The position numbers and the translations under genes are program-made. Positions 34,647 to 44,913 of a stretch of 64,000 nt of DNA are shown here, in pieces. This stretch comes from Bhargavaea changchunensis. Its GTDB lineage: Bacteria; Bacillota; Bacilli; Bacillales_A; Planococcaceae. The first letter of the stretch is position 1; every line of letters starts with the position of its first letter. The notes beneath the pieces are model-generated. The model did no database searches and had not been told where the DNA came from. It worked only from the letters and a program-made list of their open reading frames with translations. The DNA lies in contig NZ_JBHTCT010000038.1 in assembly GCF_042665595.1 (NCBI RefSeq), positions 1 through 64,000 on the forward strand. Direction: 5' to 3'.

Positions 34647-35192
34647 TCAATGCCCATCCTCAATGATGGAATAGATGTAGTGGTCCTCCCATACACCGTT
34701 GATGAAAAGCAGTTGGCGCAGCAAGCCTTCCCGCTCCATGCCGGCCTTCTCAAGCACCCTGACCGATGCCTGGTTCCTCGGGGAAACATAAGCCTCGATC
34801 CGGTGCAGCCCTGCACGCTCAAATCCGAACTGCAGCACAAGCCTCAGTGCCTCTGTCGCGATGCCGCGGCCCGCTTCCCCTTGGTCGACCGAGTAACCGA
34901 CAAAGCCGCTCAGGAAAGGCAGCCGTTTAAGTCCGTACAGGGAGATATGGCCGATCAACCGGCCGTCCTCCGCCCGGAAAATGCCGAAACTGTATTCCCG
35001 CTTTTCCCTGAGCTGCTGGAGGGACTCACGGATCTTTTCCCGCTGGACGCCTACCGTATAGTAGGAACTGTCATGCCGAGGCTCATAAACCGACCAGTAA
35101 TACTTGTTCCTGGATACGAGGTTGGTCATGGCGAGAGCGTCGTCGTCGGTGAGGACGCGTAAAATGACTTTTTCGCCCTTCAGCGTGATCAC
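34647..35192 (-). CDS. GNAT acetyltransferase, RimJ/RimL-like
   Basis: A 181-residue N-acetyltransferase. The acetyl-CoA loop is in VDQGEAGRGIATEALRLVLQFGF (about 103-125) and the following HRIEAYVSPRNQASVRVLEKAGM segment is typical of protein/antibiotic-type Rim acetyltransferases. GTG start with AAGGGTGAG upstream. It begins 6 nt after the pepF stop, so the two are co-transcribed. The substrate cannot be predicted. Confidence 0.88.
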   Translation of the reverse strand: MITLKGEKVILRVLTDDDALAMTNLVSRNKYYWSVYEPRHDSSYYTVGVQREKIRESLQQLREKREYSFGIFRAEDGRLIGHISLYGLKRLPFLSGFVGYSVDQGEAGRGIATEALRLVLQFGFERAGLHRIEAYVSPRNQASVRVLEKAGMEREGLLRQLLFINGVWEDHYIYSIIEDGH

Positions 35193-35198
35193 GTCGGC

Positions 35199-37001
<1,803 letters not shown>

Positions 37002-37167
37002 CCCAATTCCCCCTGACTGTTTGCCAATTTTCTAATAACATTTTCCTTACAATTATAACACGGTTGTTCGGAAGGCGAAACTTGCCAACTGGCAAAAAAG
37101 CGTCACACTTTCCGCCGTTAATGTCTTAAAACCCATGTATACTAATACGGGTAGGAGGTGAAGAAGA

Positions 37168-37911
37168 TTGATCCGAAAACTGTTGATGGGGATCGCCCTG
37201 ATTGCGGCGGTCGGCTTCCATGCCTCGGCGATGTTCATGCCGGCGTTCGGGCGGCCCGCCGGGGAGATTGCTGCGCGGCTTCCGGTCGTCTTCATGCCGT
37301 CCATGTTCTCGGCGCTGATCCTGCTTGTCCTCGTGCCGCTGCTGGCGCTGTACGTCATCCGGGGCGGCGGGCAGGCGGACCGGCCCGCAATCGCCAATCT
37401 GCGTGCCGCTCTTTTCATCACGGCTTCCATTCTTCATATTATCGAACTCATCACTTGGCAGGAAGAACGGTTTCTCCTGTTTACAGCGTCCGAAGTTGCC
37501 ATGCTGGCCGTTTTGGCTGCCCTCTACTTCACTTATCCGAAGAAAGAAAACCGCCTTTCCGGACGGATTCCCATTTCAGGGATGTTCTCTTACTTCTTCT
37601 TCAGCCTCCTTGTCGCGGTCCACTACACGCTTGAGGCAAATGACTGGGGCGGGCTTGGCCTGAGTGATGCACTTTGGGCGATCATCACGCTGACATTTGC
37701 CGCGGCAGTCGCGCTGCATTTCCTTTATCATCACAGTGATGATATGTTTGCGGGCGTCTTTGCCTGGATGTCTATCATGGTCGCCGCGAGGAACGGGATT
37801 GACGAGCCGCTTGTCTCCGCTGCTTCCCTTTTCCTTGCCGGCACCGTCATCACCTGGATGGTCATGAGCAGAAGGCAAAGCAAAAAAGTGTCCCGAACGG
37901 CAGAAGATTAA
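37168..37911 (+). CDS. seven-helix membrane protein of unknown function
   Basis: A 247-residue integral membrane protein with about seven hydrophobic segments and a basic C-terminus (RRQSKKVSR). The start is TTG at 37168, strongly supported by a perfect AGGAGGTG 7 nt upstream. Conserved-looking polar residues within helices (LHIIELITWQEERF, VAVHYTLEANDWGG) hint at a ligand or metal site. I do not recognise the family. Monocistronic, divergent from pepF. Confidence 0.75.
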   Translation: MIRKLLMGIALIAAVGFHASAMFMPAFGRPAGEIAARLPVVFMPSMFSALILLVLVPLLALYVIRGGGQADRPAIANLRAALFITASILHIIELITWQEERFLLFTASEVAMLAVLAALYFTYPKKENRLSGRIPISGMFSYFFFSLLVAVHYTLEANDWGGLGLSDALWAIITLTFAAAVALHFLYHHSDDMFAGVFAWMSIMVAARNGIDEPLVSAASLFLAGTVITWMVMSRRQSKKVSRTAED

Positions 37912-37927
37912 TCATCATACGCAAAAT

Positions 37928-37958
37928 GGTCCCGGGATATTTTCCCGGGACCGTTTTT
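37928..37958. terminator. Bidirectional terminator
   Basis: Stem GGTCCCGGGA/TCCCGGGACC-type with a short loop and GTTTTTTA on the plus strand. It lies between the convergent 7-TM gene and methionine aminopeptidase gene. Confidence 0.88.
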
Positions 37959-38713
37959 TAATCTTCGCTGATGTCTGTGATGAGCAGCGGGCCGTCCGCA
38001 GTAACGATGACAGTGTGCTCGATCTGGGCCACGAGCGACTTGTCCGGCGTGATGAACGCCCAGCCGTCTCCGCCTTCGATGATGTGTTCCGCCTTCTGGG
38101 ATATGAAGGGTTCGACCGCAAGGACCATGCCTTCCTTCAGGAGCGTGGTATCCCACCGGTCATAATAGTTCAGCACATGGCTCGGCTCTTCATGCAGGGA
38201 GCGGCCGACGCCATGGCCCGTCAGGTTCTTGATGACATGCAGGCCGTTGTCGCTCGCCTCACGGCTGACCGCTTTGCCGAGCTGATTCAGCCGTCCGCCC
38301 GGCCTCACCTTCTCAATCGCCTTGTCGAGTGCCGACTTCGCGACGTCGATGAGCTTTTGTTTTTCCTCGTCCGGCTCGCCGGCCACAATCGAAATGCCCG
38401 TGTCGGCAAAGTAGCCGTTGTACGAACCCGACACGTCGATGTTGACCATGTCGCCGTCCTTGATCACATAGTTACTCGGGATGCCATGCGCCACCACTTC
38501 GTTGACGCTGATGCATGTGAAGCCGGGAAAATCATATTCGCCCTTGGGACCGGATACAGCCCCCTTTTCCTCGAACATGCGGCCTGCCATATCATCCAGC
38601 TGTTTGGTCGTGACGCCCGGTTTCGCGGCGTCTTTCAGCGCATCGCGGATCTCCGCACAAATGCGCCCGATTTTTTTGAGATTCTCGAAGTCTTCGGTCG
38701 TCTTCGCGATCAT
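37958..38713 (-). CDS. map: type I methionine aminopeptidase
   Basis: A 251-residue enzyme that removes initiator methionine. The five metal ligands can be placed: the two Asp in NIDVSGSYNGYFADTG, the His of NLTGHGVGRSLHE, the Glu of AVEPF and the Glu of AQIEHTVIV. It is the second-copy MapB-like form, not the one of the ribosomal protein cluster. ATG 38713 matches the B. subtilis MapB N-terminus and follows AAGGAAG; an upstream TTG is possible but unlikely. Confidence 0.94.
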   Translation of the reverse strand: MIAKTTEDFENLKKIGRICAEIRDALKDAAKPGVTTKQLDDMAGRMFEEKGAVSGPKGEYDFPGFTCISVNEVVAHGIPSNYVIKDGDMVNIDVSGSYNGYFADTGISIVAGEPDEEKQKLIDVAKSALDKAIEKVRPGGRLNQLGKAVSREASDNGLHVIKNLTGHGVGRSLHEEPSHVLNYYDRWDTTLLKEGMVLAVEPFISQKAEHIIEGGDGWAFITPDKSLVAQIEHTVIVTADGPLLITDISED

Positions 38714-38780
38714 TCGATTCAGCACTTCCTTCTGTGGATTCAATTTCCACTATACCACAGACCGGACCTCCGCCAAACAG

Positions 38781-39122
38781 TCACGATTTCAGCGCCCGGA
38801 TTCCCGCCGCTGCACACCAGACAAACGCCGCCCCCTGAAAAACGGCATATAAAAGAGACAGCAAGGCAGCAGTGCCCGCATGCCCGAAAGACGGTGCCAT
38901 GCCGGTGAACGCCGCTTCCCTCACCTCGTTCGCCGCGATGATCGTGGTGACAAGAAGGGCTGCGAGCGGCACGGCCGGAATCAGCTGGATGGCAAGCGCC
39001 CGCTTCGCGTGGCGCCGGACCATCCCGTCGCCCGATGCGAAAAGCAGAACAAGCGGGAACAGGACGGGAGCGAACAGGATGCTGAAGTAGTTGAATGAAG
39101 CGATCAGGCGGGGATTGTCCAT
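38781..39122 (-). CDS. DUF4870-like small membrane protein
   Basis: A 113-residue protein with three hydrophobic helices (~11-28, ~45-64, ~84-108) and an RRHAKRALAIQL segment between the first two, the layout of DUF4870 proteins. AAGGAGGG lies 4 nt before the ATG. Function unknown. Confidence 0.72.
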   Translation of the reverse strand: MDNPRLIASFNYFSILFAPVLFPLVLLFASGDGMVRRHAKRALAIQLIPAVPLAALLVTTIIAANEVREAAFTGMAPSFGHAGTAALLSLLYAVFQGAAFVWCAAAGIRALKS

Positions 39123-39234
39123 GAGGCCCTCCTTCCGGAATGTGGCACAGCAGCTGTTATCATCGTATGACGGGCCGGGTTGAAAACGGCGGGCGGGTAG
39201 TCTAAACTTGGAGTGTCCATACTGAATAGTTGAA

Positions 39235-39328
39235 CCACAAGGGGAGCCGCGGATTGTCGCGGCTGAGAGTGGGCGGACGGCGCCCAGACCCTTTGAACCT
39301 GTAAGGTCATGCTTGCGCAGGGATGTGG
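39235..39328 (+). promoter_or_regulatory. TPP (THI-box) riboswitch
   Basis: The THI-box landmarks are all present in order: GGGGAGCC, GGCTGAGAGTGGGCG, CCCAGACCCTTTGAACCTG and GCTTGCGCAGGGA. The closing helix P1 pairs CCACA (39235-39239) with TGTGG (39324-39328). It senses thiamine pyrophosphate and should shut off thiT when TPP is plentiful, via the terminator at 39349. Confidence 0.97.
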
Positions 39329-39348
39329 ATGGAAAACGATGCCTGCAG

Positions 39349-39378
39349 GCGTCCGGCTCTGTCCCGGACGCTTTTTAT
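39349..39378 (+). terminator. Riboswitch-controlled terminator
   Basis: Stem GCGTCCGG/CCGGACGC (39349-39356 with 39364-39371) followed by five T, about 20 nt after the TPP aptamer and before thiT. Confidence 0.9.
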
Positions 39379-39426
39379 ATTGGTCATCCCCATCTTGCGA
39401 CAATATTAATTGGGGGGAATCTTCCG

Positions 39427-39990
39427 ATGCAACGGAATCAACGTCTTCAGTTCCTGATCGAGGTCGCAATCTTTTCCGCGATCGGCTTTGTCTTGGATCA
39501 GATATCCATCAAACTCTGGTTTCAGGGCGGCTCCATCAGCCTCACGATGGTGCCGATCGTCCTGATGGCCTTTCGCTGGGGACTCGGGGGTGGCCTGCTT
39601 ACCGGCCTGATCCTCGGAATTCTCCAGACATTTGCCGGAGCCTACATTATCCATCCGGTACAGGGCTTCCTGGATTATATCGCGGCATTCGTCGTGATCG
39701 GCGCGGCCGCTTTCCTCCGCCCGATGGTGCTGCGGGGCGCCGACGCCGGCGAAAAGGGACGGATGGTGACCGGCATCGTCATCGGTACGGTCATCGGCGG
39801 CCTGCTCCGCTACGTCATGCACGTCCTGTCGGGCGTCGTATTCTTTGGCGCTGCTGCGATTGATGCCGGAGACAATGTCTGGTGGTATTCAATCGTCTAC
39901 AACGCAGGCTACATGATCCCGTCGATCATCCTGACTGCCGCCGCCTGCGCACTCCTCTTCAGCACAGCGCCTCGGCTGCTGAAGCGATAA
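39427..39990 (+). CDS. thiT: thiamine ECF transporter S component ThiT
   Basis: A 187-residue, six-helix substrate-binding subunit of the thiamine energy-coupling-factor transporter. Family features include the TMVPIVLMAFRWGLGGGLLTGLI segment, the HPVQGFLDY motif and C-terminal aromatic residues (NVWWYSIVYNAGYM) that stack on thiamine. GGGGGGAA precedes the ATG. It relies on the shared ECF module encoded elsewhere. Controlled by the upstream TPP riboswitch. Confidence 0.95.
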   Translation: MQRNQRLQFLIEVAIFSAIGFVLDQISIKLWFQGGSISLTMVPIVLMAFRWGLGGGLLTGLILGILQTFAGAYIIHPVQGFLDYIAAFVVIGAAAFLRPMVLRGADAGEKGRMVTGIVIGTVIGGLLRYVMHVLSGVVFFGAAAIDAGDNVWWYSIVYNAGYMIPSIILTAAACALLFSTAPRLLKR

Positions 39991-40046
39991 GCCCAGCCTG
40001 CCCATGCGGCGGCTGGAATAAACCGGAATTCAGATGGACAGACGGA

Positions 40047-40072
40047 CCCCCGCCGGGATCGGCGGGGGTTTT
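40047..40072 (+). terminator. Terminator of thiT
   Basis: Stem CCCCCGCC/GGCGGGGG with a 6-nt loop, followed by TTTT. Confidence 0.88.
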
Positions 40073-40118
40073 GGATTAGGGACGTTGCAACTGAGATTGT
40101 CAACGTTTCTCGACCTTA

Positions 40119-41042
40119 TCAGATAAACGAAAACCCCTCCGGCGATTCGGAGGGGTTAAAGTAAATGGCATGGATGCCCTGAAGATGTTCATCGACTGCA
40201 GATCGGGACGGTGTCTCGCCACCGCCATAAGCACTTCGCCCGTCCGCTTCCTGCATCCGCCTGTTCATCTCCTCAAACGAGACCGGGTTCGGCGGCGGCA
40301 CCTCCCACGGTTCGACGGTCAGACGGTAAGGGGAGTTTTCAAAGAAGGCGTTCGCCATCCGCCGGTATCCTTCAAGCGTCGGATGGACGTCAGCCGGGTT
40401 CGGAAGCAGCTGGCTGCCTTCTGAGGCAAACGCCTTTTCTACCGGTACGAACACGGCTCCCGCAGCCTCCGCCTCCTGTTTCAGGATCGCATTCAGCCGG
40501 CCGAGCTCTTTTCGGAGACCCGATTTCATCTCCTCACGGGCATGTGGATACGGGAAATAATAGCCCATGATGTAAACAGTCGCCCGCGGCGCCCGCTCCG
40601 CCAGTTCATCCAGTATGGACGCCACATTCATCCTGACCCCGTTCAGCGCATAATCAGCCGGGATCCGCTCGTAGGCAATCGTGCCTGCCCGGGAATCGTA
40701 GCGCACCAGACCGAGGAGGTCATTGGCGCCCGCGGAAACCGTGATCAGTGTGGACCGTTCCAGAATAGGCCTTGCTTCATCCGACCGGACCCTCTCCAGC
40801 ACCTGGCCGCTCGTGAGCCCCGGATAGCTGAGGTCCTTTGAATAAAAGGCGACCGGTACATGCCGGCGCATCTCCATCGCGATCATGTCCGCATAGCCGA
40901 AATCGATCGCCCGGTCCGGGGTCTGGCCGGCTGCAAGAGAATCGCCGAGTGCGACATAGGAGACGGGAGCCGCGGCCTGTACGTTTCCGGCCTGCGGAAT
41001 CAGAAGGAAAAGAGCGCCTACAAGGAAGGCAAGACGCCTCAT
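40119..41042 (-). CDS. secreted SGNH/GDSL lipase-esterase
   Basis: A 307-residue exported hydrolase. Signal peptide ~1-24 (ending VQAAA), block I ALGDSLAAG with the catalytic Ser, block III GAND, and block V DVHPTLEGY with the catalytic Asp and His. The C-terminal ~70 residues are Pro-rich and not part of the fold. The ATG overlaps the stop of the helicase gene (ATGA), so the two are coupled. The last codons (ESPEGF) form a terminator hairpin. Natural substrate unknown. Confidence 0.9.
   Translation of the reverse strand: MRRLAFLVGALFLLIPQAGNVQAAAPVSYVALGDSLAAGQTPDRAIDFGYADMIAMEMRRHVPVAFYSKDLSYPGLTSGQVLERVRSDEARPILERSTLITVSAGANDLLGLVRYDSRAGTIAYERIPADYALNGVRMNVASILDELAERAPRATVYIMGYYFPYPHAREEMKSGLRKELGRLNAILKQEAEAAGAVFVPVEKAFASEGSQLLPNPADVHPTLEGYRRMANAFFENSPYRLTVEPWEVPPPNPVSFEEMNRRMQEADGRSAYGGGETPSRSAVDEHLQGIHAIYFNPSESPEGFSFI
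40127..40155 (-). terminator. Terminator embedded in the GDSL gene 3' end
   Basis: On the minus strand AACCCCTCC/GGAGGGGTT forms a hairpin with TTTCGTTT after it. It lies within the final codons of the GDSL lipase gene. Confidence 0.8.
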
Positions 41043-42265
41043 CGGCGTTTCCCGCCCTTGTTCCCTTCCATCTTCTTGCCGTTCCGCTGTCCCTTGCCGG
41101 CATTGCCCGCCGGCTTCCCGGATGACGCGGCCTGCACGGTCTTGGAGGAGCCTTCGATCAGGCTCCCCTTGTGCCAGACTTTCTGGACCGGTTTGCCCGT
41201 CAGCGCACGGGTCAGCTTCCGGTACGTCTTCTCGTCCGGGTATGAAACGAACGACAGCACTTCTCCGTCTGCACCCGCGCGCCCCGTCCTGCCCGAGCGG
41301 TGCGTGTACTGTTCTTCAGTGCGCGGCACATCGATATGGATCACATGCGTCAGGCCGGTGATATCAAGCCCGCGTGCCGCAACATCGGTCGCGATGAGGA
41401 TGCGCACCGTACCGTCACGGAACCCGTCAAGCGCCTGTTTGCGCTCCATCTTGTTCATGCCGGAATGAAGCACGGCCACCGGCGCTCCCTCGAACTTCAG
41501 CTTCGACTCCTTCATGAGCAGCTGGTCCGTATTGTTGATAAAAGCAAGCGCCCGCAAGCCTTCCACATGGGACAGCCTGCGGATCAGGTCCGTTTTGTCA
41601 CGCTCGTCCACCTTGGTGAAGGAATGGATGACCTCGCCCTGCTTCGGCAGCTCTTCCGCGGTCACTTTCAGCTGGAGCGGATCATCCATGAACCGCTCCG
41701 CGACAAGTCGGATTTCATCGGTGATGGTTGCCGAGACGACCGCGACCCGGCAGTCGGATGCGGCAGCACTGATCAGCGATTTGACGTCGGTCCGGTGGTC
41801 GCGCCCCAGAAGCTGGTCCCCTTCATCCAAAACGATATGCCGGATGTCATGCATCTTCAGCTTCCGGTCATTCGCCAGCTCCCAAACGCGTCCCGGCGTC
41901 CCGACGACAATCGTCGGCTTCTTTTTCAGCTTCTCGATCTGGCGCTGTTTGTTCGCGCCTCCGATCAACTGCGTGACCGTGACGTCCGTGCCTTCCGTCC
42001 ATTCGCGGAACACTTCGACGATCTGCATGCAGAGCTCCTGGGAAGGCGCCATGACAAGTGCCTCCGTTTTCTTTGAAGTGCCATCAACAAGCGACAGAAG
42101 CGGGATGACATAGGCGAGCGTCTTCCCCGACCCTGTCGGCGATTCCGCGACAATGTCCCGTCCGTCGATCATTGCGGGAATCATCTTTGACTGAATCGGC
42201 ATCTCCTCTTCAAATGTCCATTTTTCCCGGAACTGCGGCTCCAGCCGTTCGATCCAACTCATCAT
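41039..42265 (-). CDS. yfmL: DEAD-box-type RNA helicase (YfmL-like)
   Basis: A 408-residue superfamily 2 RNA helicase. Q-motif glutamine region (EEEMPIQSKMIP), Walker A SPTGSGKT, PTREL-like APSQEL, TPGR, SAT, the second RecA domain with ATDVAARGLDI and HRSGRTGRAG are present. Motif II reads DEGD instead of DEAD. A short basic, Gly/Lys-rich C-terminal tail (~370-408) may bind RNA. Resembles B. subtilis YfmL, linked to ribosome assembly and cold growth. Upstream member of a two-gene unit with the lipase. Confidence 0.9.
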   Translation of the reverse strand: MMSWIERLEPQFREKWTFEEEMPIQSKMIPAMIDGRDIVAESPTGSGKTLAYVIPLLSLVDGTSKKTEALVMAPSQELCMQIVEVFREWTEGTDVTVTQLIGGANKQRQIEKLKKKPTIVVGTPGRVWELANDRKLKMHDIRHIVLDEGDQLLGRDHRTDVKSLISAAASDCRVAVVSATITDEIRLVAERFMDDPLQLKVTAEELPKQGEVIHSFTKVDERDKTDLIRRLSHVEGLRALAFINNTDQLLMKESKLKFEGAPVAVLHSGMNKMERKQALDGFRDGTVRILIATDVAARGLDITGLTHVIHIDVPRTEEQYTHRSGRTGRAGADGEVLSFVSYPDEKTYRKLTRALTGKPVQKVWHKGSLIEGSSKTVQAASSGKPAGNAGKGQRNGKKMEGNKGGKRR

Positions 42266-42332
42266 CCATTCCCCGTTTCACAACAATATTTTTCTCCATT
42301 CCATTGTTTCTCCGAATTAATCATCGATATGC

Positions 42333-42363
42333 AAAACGGATGGCAGAGAAACGTTTACCATCC
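42333..42363 (-). terminator. Terminator of the racemase gene
   Basis: Stem GGATGG/CCATCC (arms 42338-42343 and 42358-42363) followed by GTTTTG on the minus strand. Confidence 0.65.
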
Positions 42364-42372
42364 GCATGATCT

Positions 42373-43080
42373 TCATTTATCTATTCTGAGACTGTGGCCG
42401 CATGCCAGGATCGCCTTTTCTGCAAGAACGAGAAGCGAATCGATGTAATGATCATTCAACGACAGCTCCTTTTTCACTATAGACAGTTCGGTGCAGCCGA
42501 GCACGACTTTGTCACAGCCTTTTTCCTTCATATCCTCTTCCACCCTGGCCCACAAATCGGGGTCTGCCGGGCGACCGGCCTTTACATAATCATAAATAAT
42601 CGACATGACGGTTTTCTGAACATCTTCATCCGGCAAGACCGGCATGATCCCTTTGGCTTCACATGCATTCTGATAAACCCGGCTGATAAGGGTCCCGTCC
42701 GTTGCCAGGATACCAAGCGTCTCGGCTCCCTCTTCGGCTGCACGTTTTATCGTCTCTTCGATCATGTTCAGAACCGGCACCGGGGACGCCGCTGCGATCT
42801 CCCGATAAAATGAGTGGGCCGTATTGCACGGAATCGCAATCAGGTCCGCCCCTGCCCTTGCAAGCCGCTCTGTATCGCGGACAATGAAAGGGACAGGGTC
42901 AGTCTCTCCCGGATCGATGATGAAGGCTGTACGGTCAGGAATGGCTGTGTTATTTGTGATCACCATGTCCACGTGATCCTGATCACGATCAGCATCCGTA
43001 TGCCGGACAATCATCTCTCCGATATACATCGTGGCGAGCGGTCCGACTCCCCCGAGGATTCCAAGTGTTTTCTTCTCCAT
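42373..43080 (-). CDS. aspartate/glutamate racemase family protein
   Basis: A 235-residue PLP-independent amino-acid racemase. The two catalytic cysteines are visible in AIPCNTAH (about residue 80) and VLGCTELS (about 192), and the N-terminus KKTLGILGGVGPLATMY is typical. It most resembles the aspartate racemase/RacX group. ATG 43080 follows AAAGGA; the longer open frame to 43203 has no support. It may supply a D-amino acid for the wall; a ligase of the D-Asp type is encoded 4 kb away. Confidence 0.9.
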   Translation of the reverse strand: MEKKTLGILGGVGPLATMYIGEMIVRHTDADRDQDHVDMVITNNTAIPDRTAFIIDPGETDPVPFIVRDTERLARAGADLIAIPCNTAHSFYREIAAASPVPVLNMIEETIKRAAEEGAETLGILATDGTLISRVYQNACEAKGIMPVLPDEDVQKTVMSIIYDYVKAGRPADPDLWARVEEDMKEKGCDKVVLGCTELSIVKKELSLNDHYIDSLLVLAEKAILACGHSLRIDK

Positions 43081-43159
43081 GTTGTCCAATCCTTTGCTGT
43101 CTATCTGTTTATGGGTGTAAATTATATCACAGAAGGCATTCGTTTCGATATAAATGCCA

Positions 43160-44620
43160 TTACTCGTTCGGCGGCTTGACGCGCCCCTGCTCCCGCTGCT
43201 CAAAGGCGTAAGCGAATCCGATCAGAAGCGGTTCTGCGAATGCCCTGCCATAGAAAGCGATGCCGAATGGCTCGCCTTCCTCTGTCTTCCCGGCCTGCAC
43301 GGCGACGCCCGGGTAGCCGGCTGCAGCGCCAAAGCTGAGGCCGTGGGACTGCGGAAAGACGAGGGCAGTGATATCATGTTCGCGGAATGCCCGTTCCAGT
43401 GCGAGTTCGGACGACAGATGCCTGTTCCGCTCGAGCGCTTCCAGATAGGCACGCTCGGTCAGCGTCCCCGATGTCCGGTCCGACTGTTCCAGCATGTTCT
43501 GGCCGAACTTCAGCGTTTCCTCCGGATGTCGATTGTTGAATTCGATGACGTCAGACAGTGTCCGGACCGGATTGCTTGCGGGCGTCCTACCAAGGTAGGC
43601 GTTTACCGCTACCTTGAATTCATGCATGAGCACATCATAACCCAGGTCATCTTCCATGACGCCAAGGTCAATGTCATCGATGATTTCAGCTCCGCACGCT
43701 TTCAGTACTTCCAGCTTTCGGTCGAACAGGTCCTGGACCTCACTGTCCGCCTCGTTTTCGAAGATGTTGCGGGCAACGCCGATGCGCGCACCTTTTAGCG
43801 CATCCGGATCAAGGCAGGCTTCCCAGTCCTGGCCTTCCCATGCACCGCTCAGGGATGTCACCGGGTCAGACGGATCCTCTCCGACCATCTCCCGGAACAA
43901 GAGCAGCGCATCTTCCACGGTCCTGGCAAGCGGACCGGGGATATCCTGTGTCATGGACAGCGGGATGACACCGGTCCGGCTGATGGCGCCGACGGTCGGC
44001 TTGATCCCGACAAGGCTATTCTGCACGGCCGGCTCGATGATGGACCCGGTCGTTTCAGTGCCGACCGATGCCGCCGCCAGGTTTGCAGCGACTGCCACTG
44101 CCGCACCCGAGCTTGAGCCGCCGCAGTCAAACTGTCCGTAAGGGCTCTTGACCTGTCCGCCCCTTGAGCTGTAGCCGTTCGTCATTTTGTCGGACATGAA
44201 GTTTGCCCACTCGGTCATGTTCGTCTTGCCTAGGATGACTGCACCGGCCTCCCGCAGTTTCTTGACGAGAAAGGCGTCTGCGGCTGCGTAATGATCGGCC
44301 AGGGCAAGCGCCCCGCAGCTGGTATGCATCTTGTCACCGGTATCCATGTTGTCCTTTAGAAGGACCGGGATGCCGTGGAGTGGTGATCGCATCCCCTTCA
44401 CCTGACGCTCATAGTCCAGCTGCCTGGCGATCTGGAGGGCATCCGGGTTTACCTCAAGGACGGCGTTGACGTTGCGGCCGAATTCCGAAATCCTCGACAG
44501 GTACATGACCGTGAGCTCCTCCGCCGTAACCTCCCCTTTCACCATCTTCTGCTGCATCTCCCGGATGGTCGCCTCTTCCAGCCATTCATCCCTGATACGT
44601 TCCAGTCGTTCGTTCTGCAT
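43160..44620 (-). CDS. amidase signature family hydrolase
   Basis: A 486-residue amidase. The Ser-cisSer-Lys triad region is intact: Lys in GIPVLLKDNMDT, and the GGSSSG loop in FDCGGSSSGAAVAVAANLAAASVGTETTGSI. It is not GatA, being in no gatCAB operon and having a different C-terminus. GGAGGG precedes the ATG. Probable cytosolic amide hydrolase of unknown substrate. Confidence 0.9.
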   Translation of the reverse strand: MQNERLERIRDEWLEEATIREMQQKMVKGEVTAEELTVMYLSRISEFGRNVNAVLEVNPDALQIARQLDYERQVKGMRSPLHGIPVLLKDNMDTGDKMHTSCGALALADHYAAADAFLVKKLREAGAVILGKTNMTEWANFMSDKMTNGYSSRGGQVKSPYGQFDCGGSSSGAAVAVAANLAAASVGTETTGSIIEPAVQNSLVGIKPTVGAISRTGVIPLSMTQDIPGPLARTVEDALLLFREMVGEDPSDPVTSLSGAWEGQDWEACLDPDALKGARIGVARNIFENEADSEVQDLFDRKLEVLKACGAEIIDDIDLGVMEDDLGYDVLMHEFKVAVNAYLGRTPASNPVRTLSDVIEFNNRHPEETLKFGQNMLEQSDRTSGTLTERAYLEALERNRHLSSELALERAFREHDITALVFPQSHGLSFGAAAGYPGVAVQAGKTEEGEPFGIAFYGRAFAEPLLIGFAYAFEQREQGRVKPPNE

Positions 44621-44635
44621 CCTGATCCCTCCGAT

Positions 44636-44670
44636 AGAAAAAGCCGGCCGGCTGATGGCCGTCCGGCATA
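44636..44670 (-). terminator. Terminator of the FbpA-like gene
   Basis: On the minus strand GCCGGACGGCC/GGCCGGCCGGC-type stem with a short loop, followed by TTTTTC. Confidence 0.8.
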
Positions 44671-44673
44671 CGA

Positions 44674-44829
44674 TTATTGTTCGTGAAGTTCGGTGTATTG
44701 CTTCAATAATGTATAGATGGGTAGCTCATACAGTTGCTTGCCGTCGATCTTGAAAATCCCTTCATCCACCAGCTTATCGATAATGGACTGCTTTTTTTCA
44801 TCCATCGGTCCTTCATGTAATTCTCTCAT
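44674..44829 (-). CDS. FbpA-like small protein, 51 aa
   Basis: A 51-residue protein with the pattern KKQSIIDKLVDEGIFKIDG followed by QLYELPIYTLLKQY, resembling Fur-regulated basic protein FbpA of B. subtilis (KKxxxIxKLIxxGIYKxxxxQLYELTLxxLxxEY). FbpA helps spare iron by acting with the FsrA small RNA. AAGGAGA lies upstream of the ATG and a strong terminator follows. I do not see a good Fur box before it, and the protein is less basic than FbpA. Confidence 0.72.
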   Translation of the reverse strand: MRELHEGPMDEKKQSIIDKLVDEGIFKIDGKQLYELPIYTLLKQYTELHEQ

Positions 44830-44913
44830 GGTGCATTCTTCTCCTTGCTCATGATGATACCGACTTCATCTTTCCCGTATTGGACGAAAACGAAACCGGA
44901 TTTGTTCCATCGG

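Noticed and set aside
39313..39426. N-terminal extension of thiT through the TPP riboswitch terminator
   Set aside because: The open frame runs through the riboswitch terminator. The ThiT start at 39427 has a good ribosome-binding site and fits the family length.
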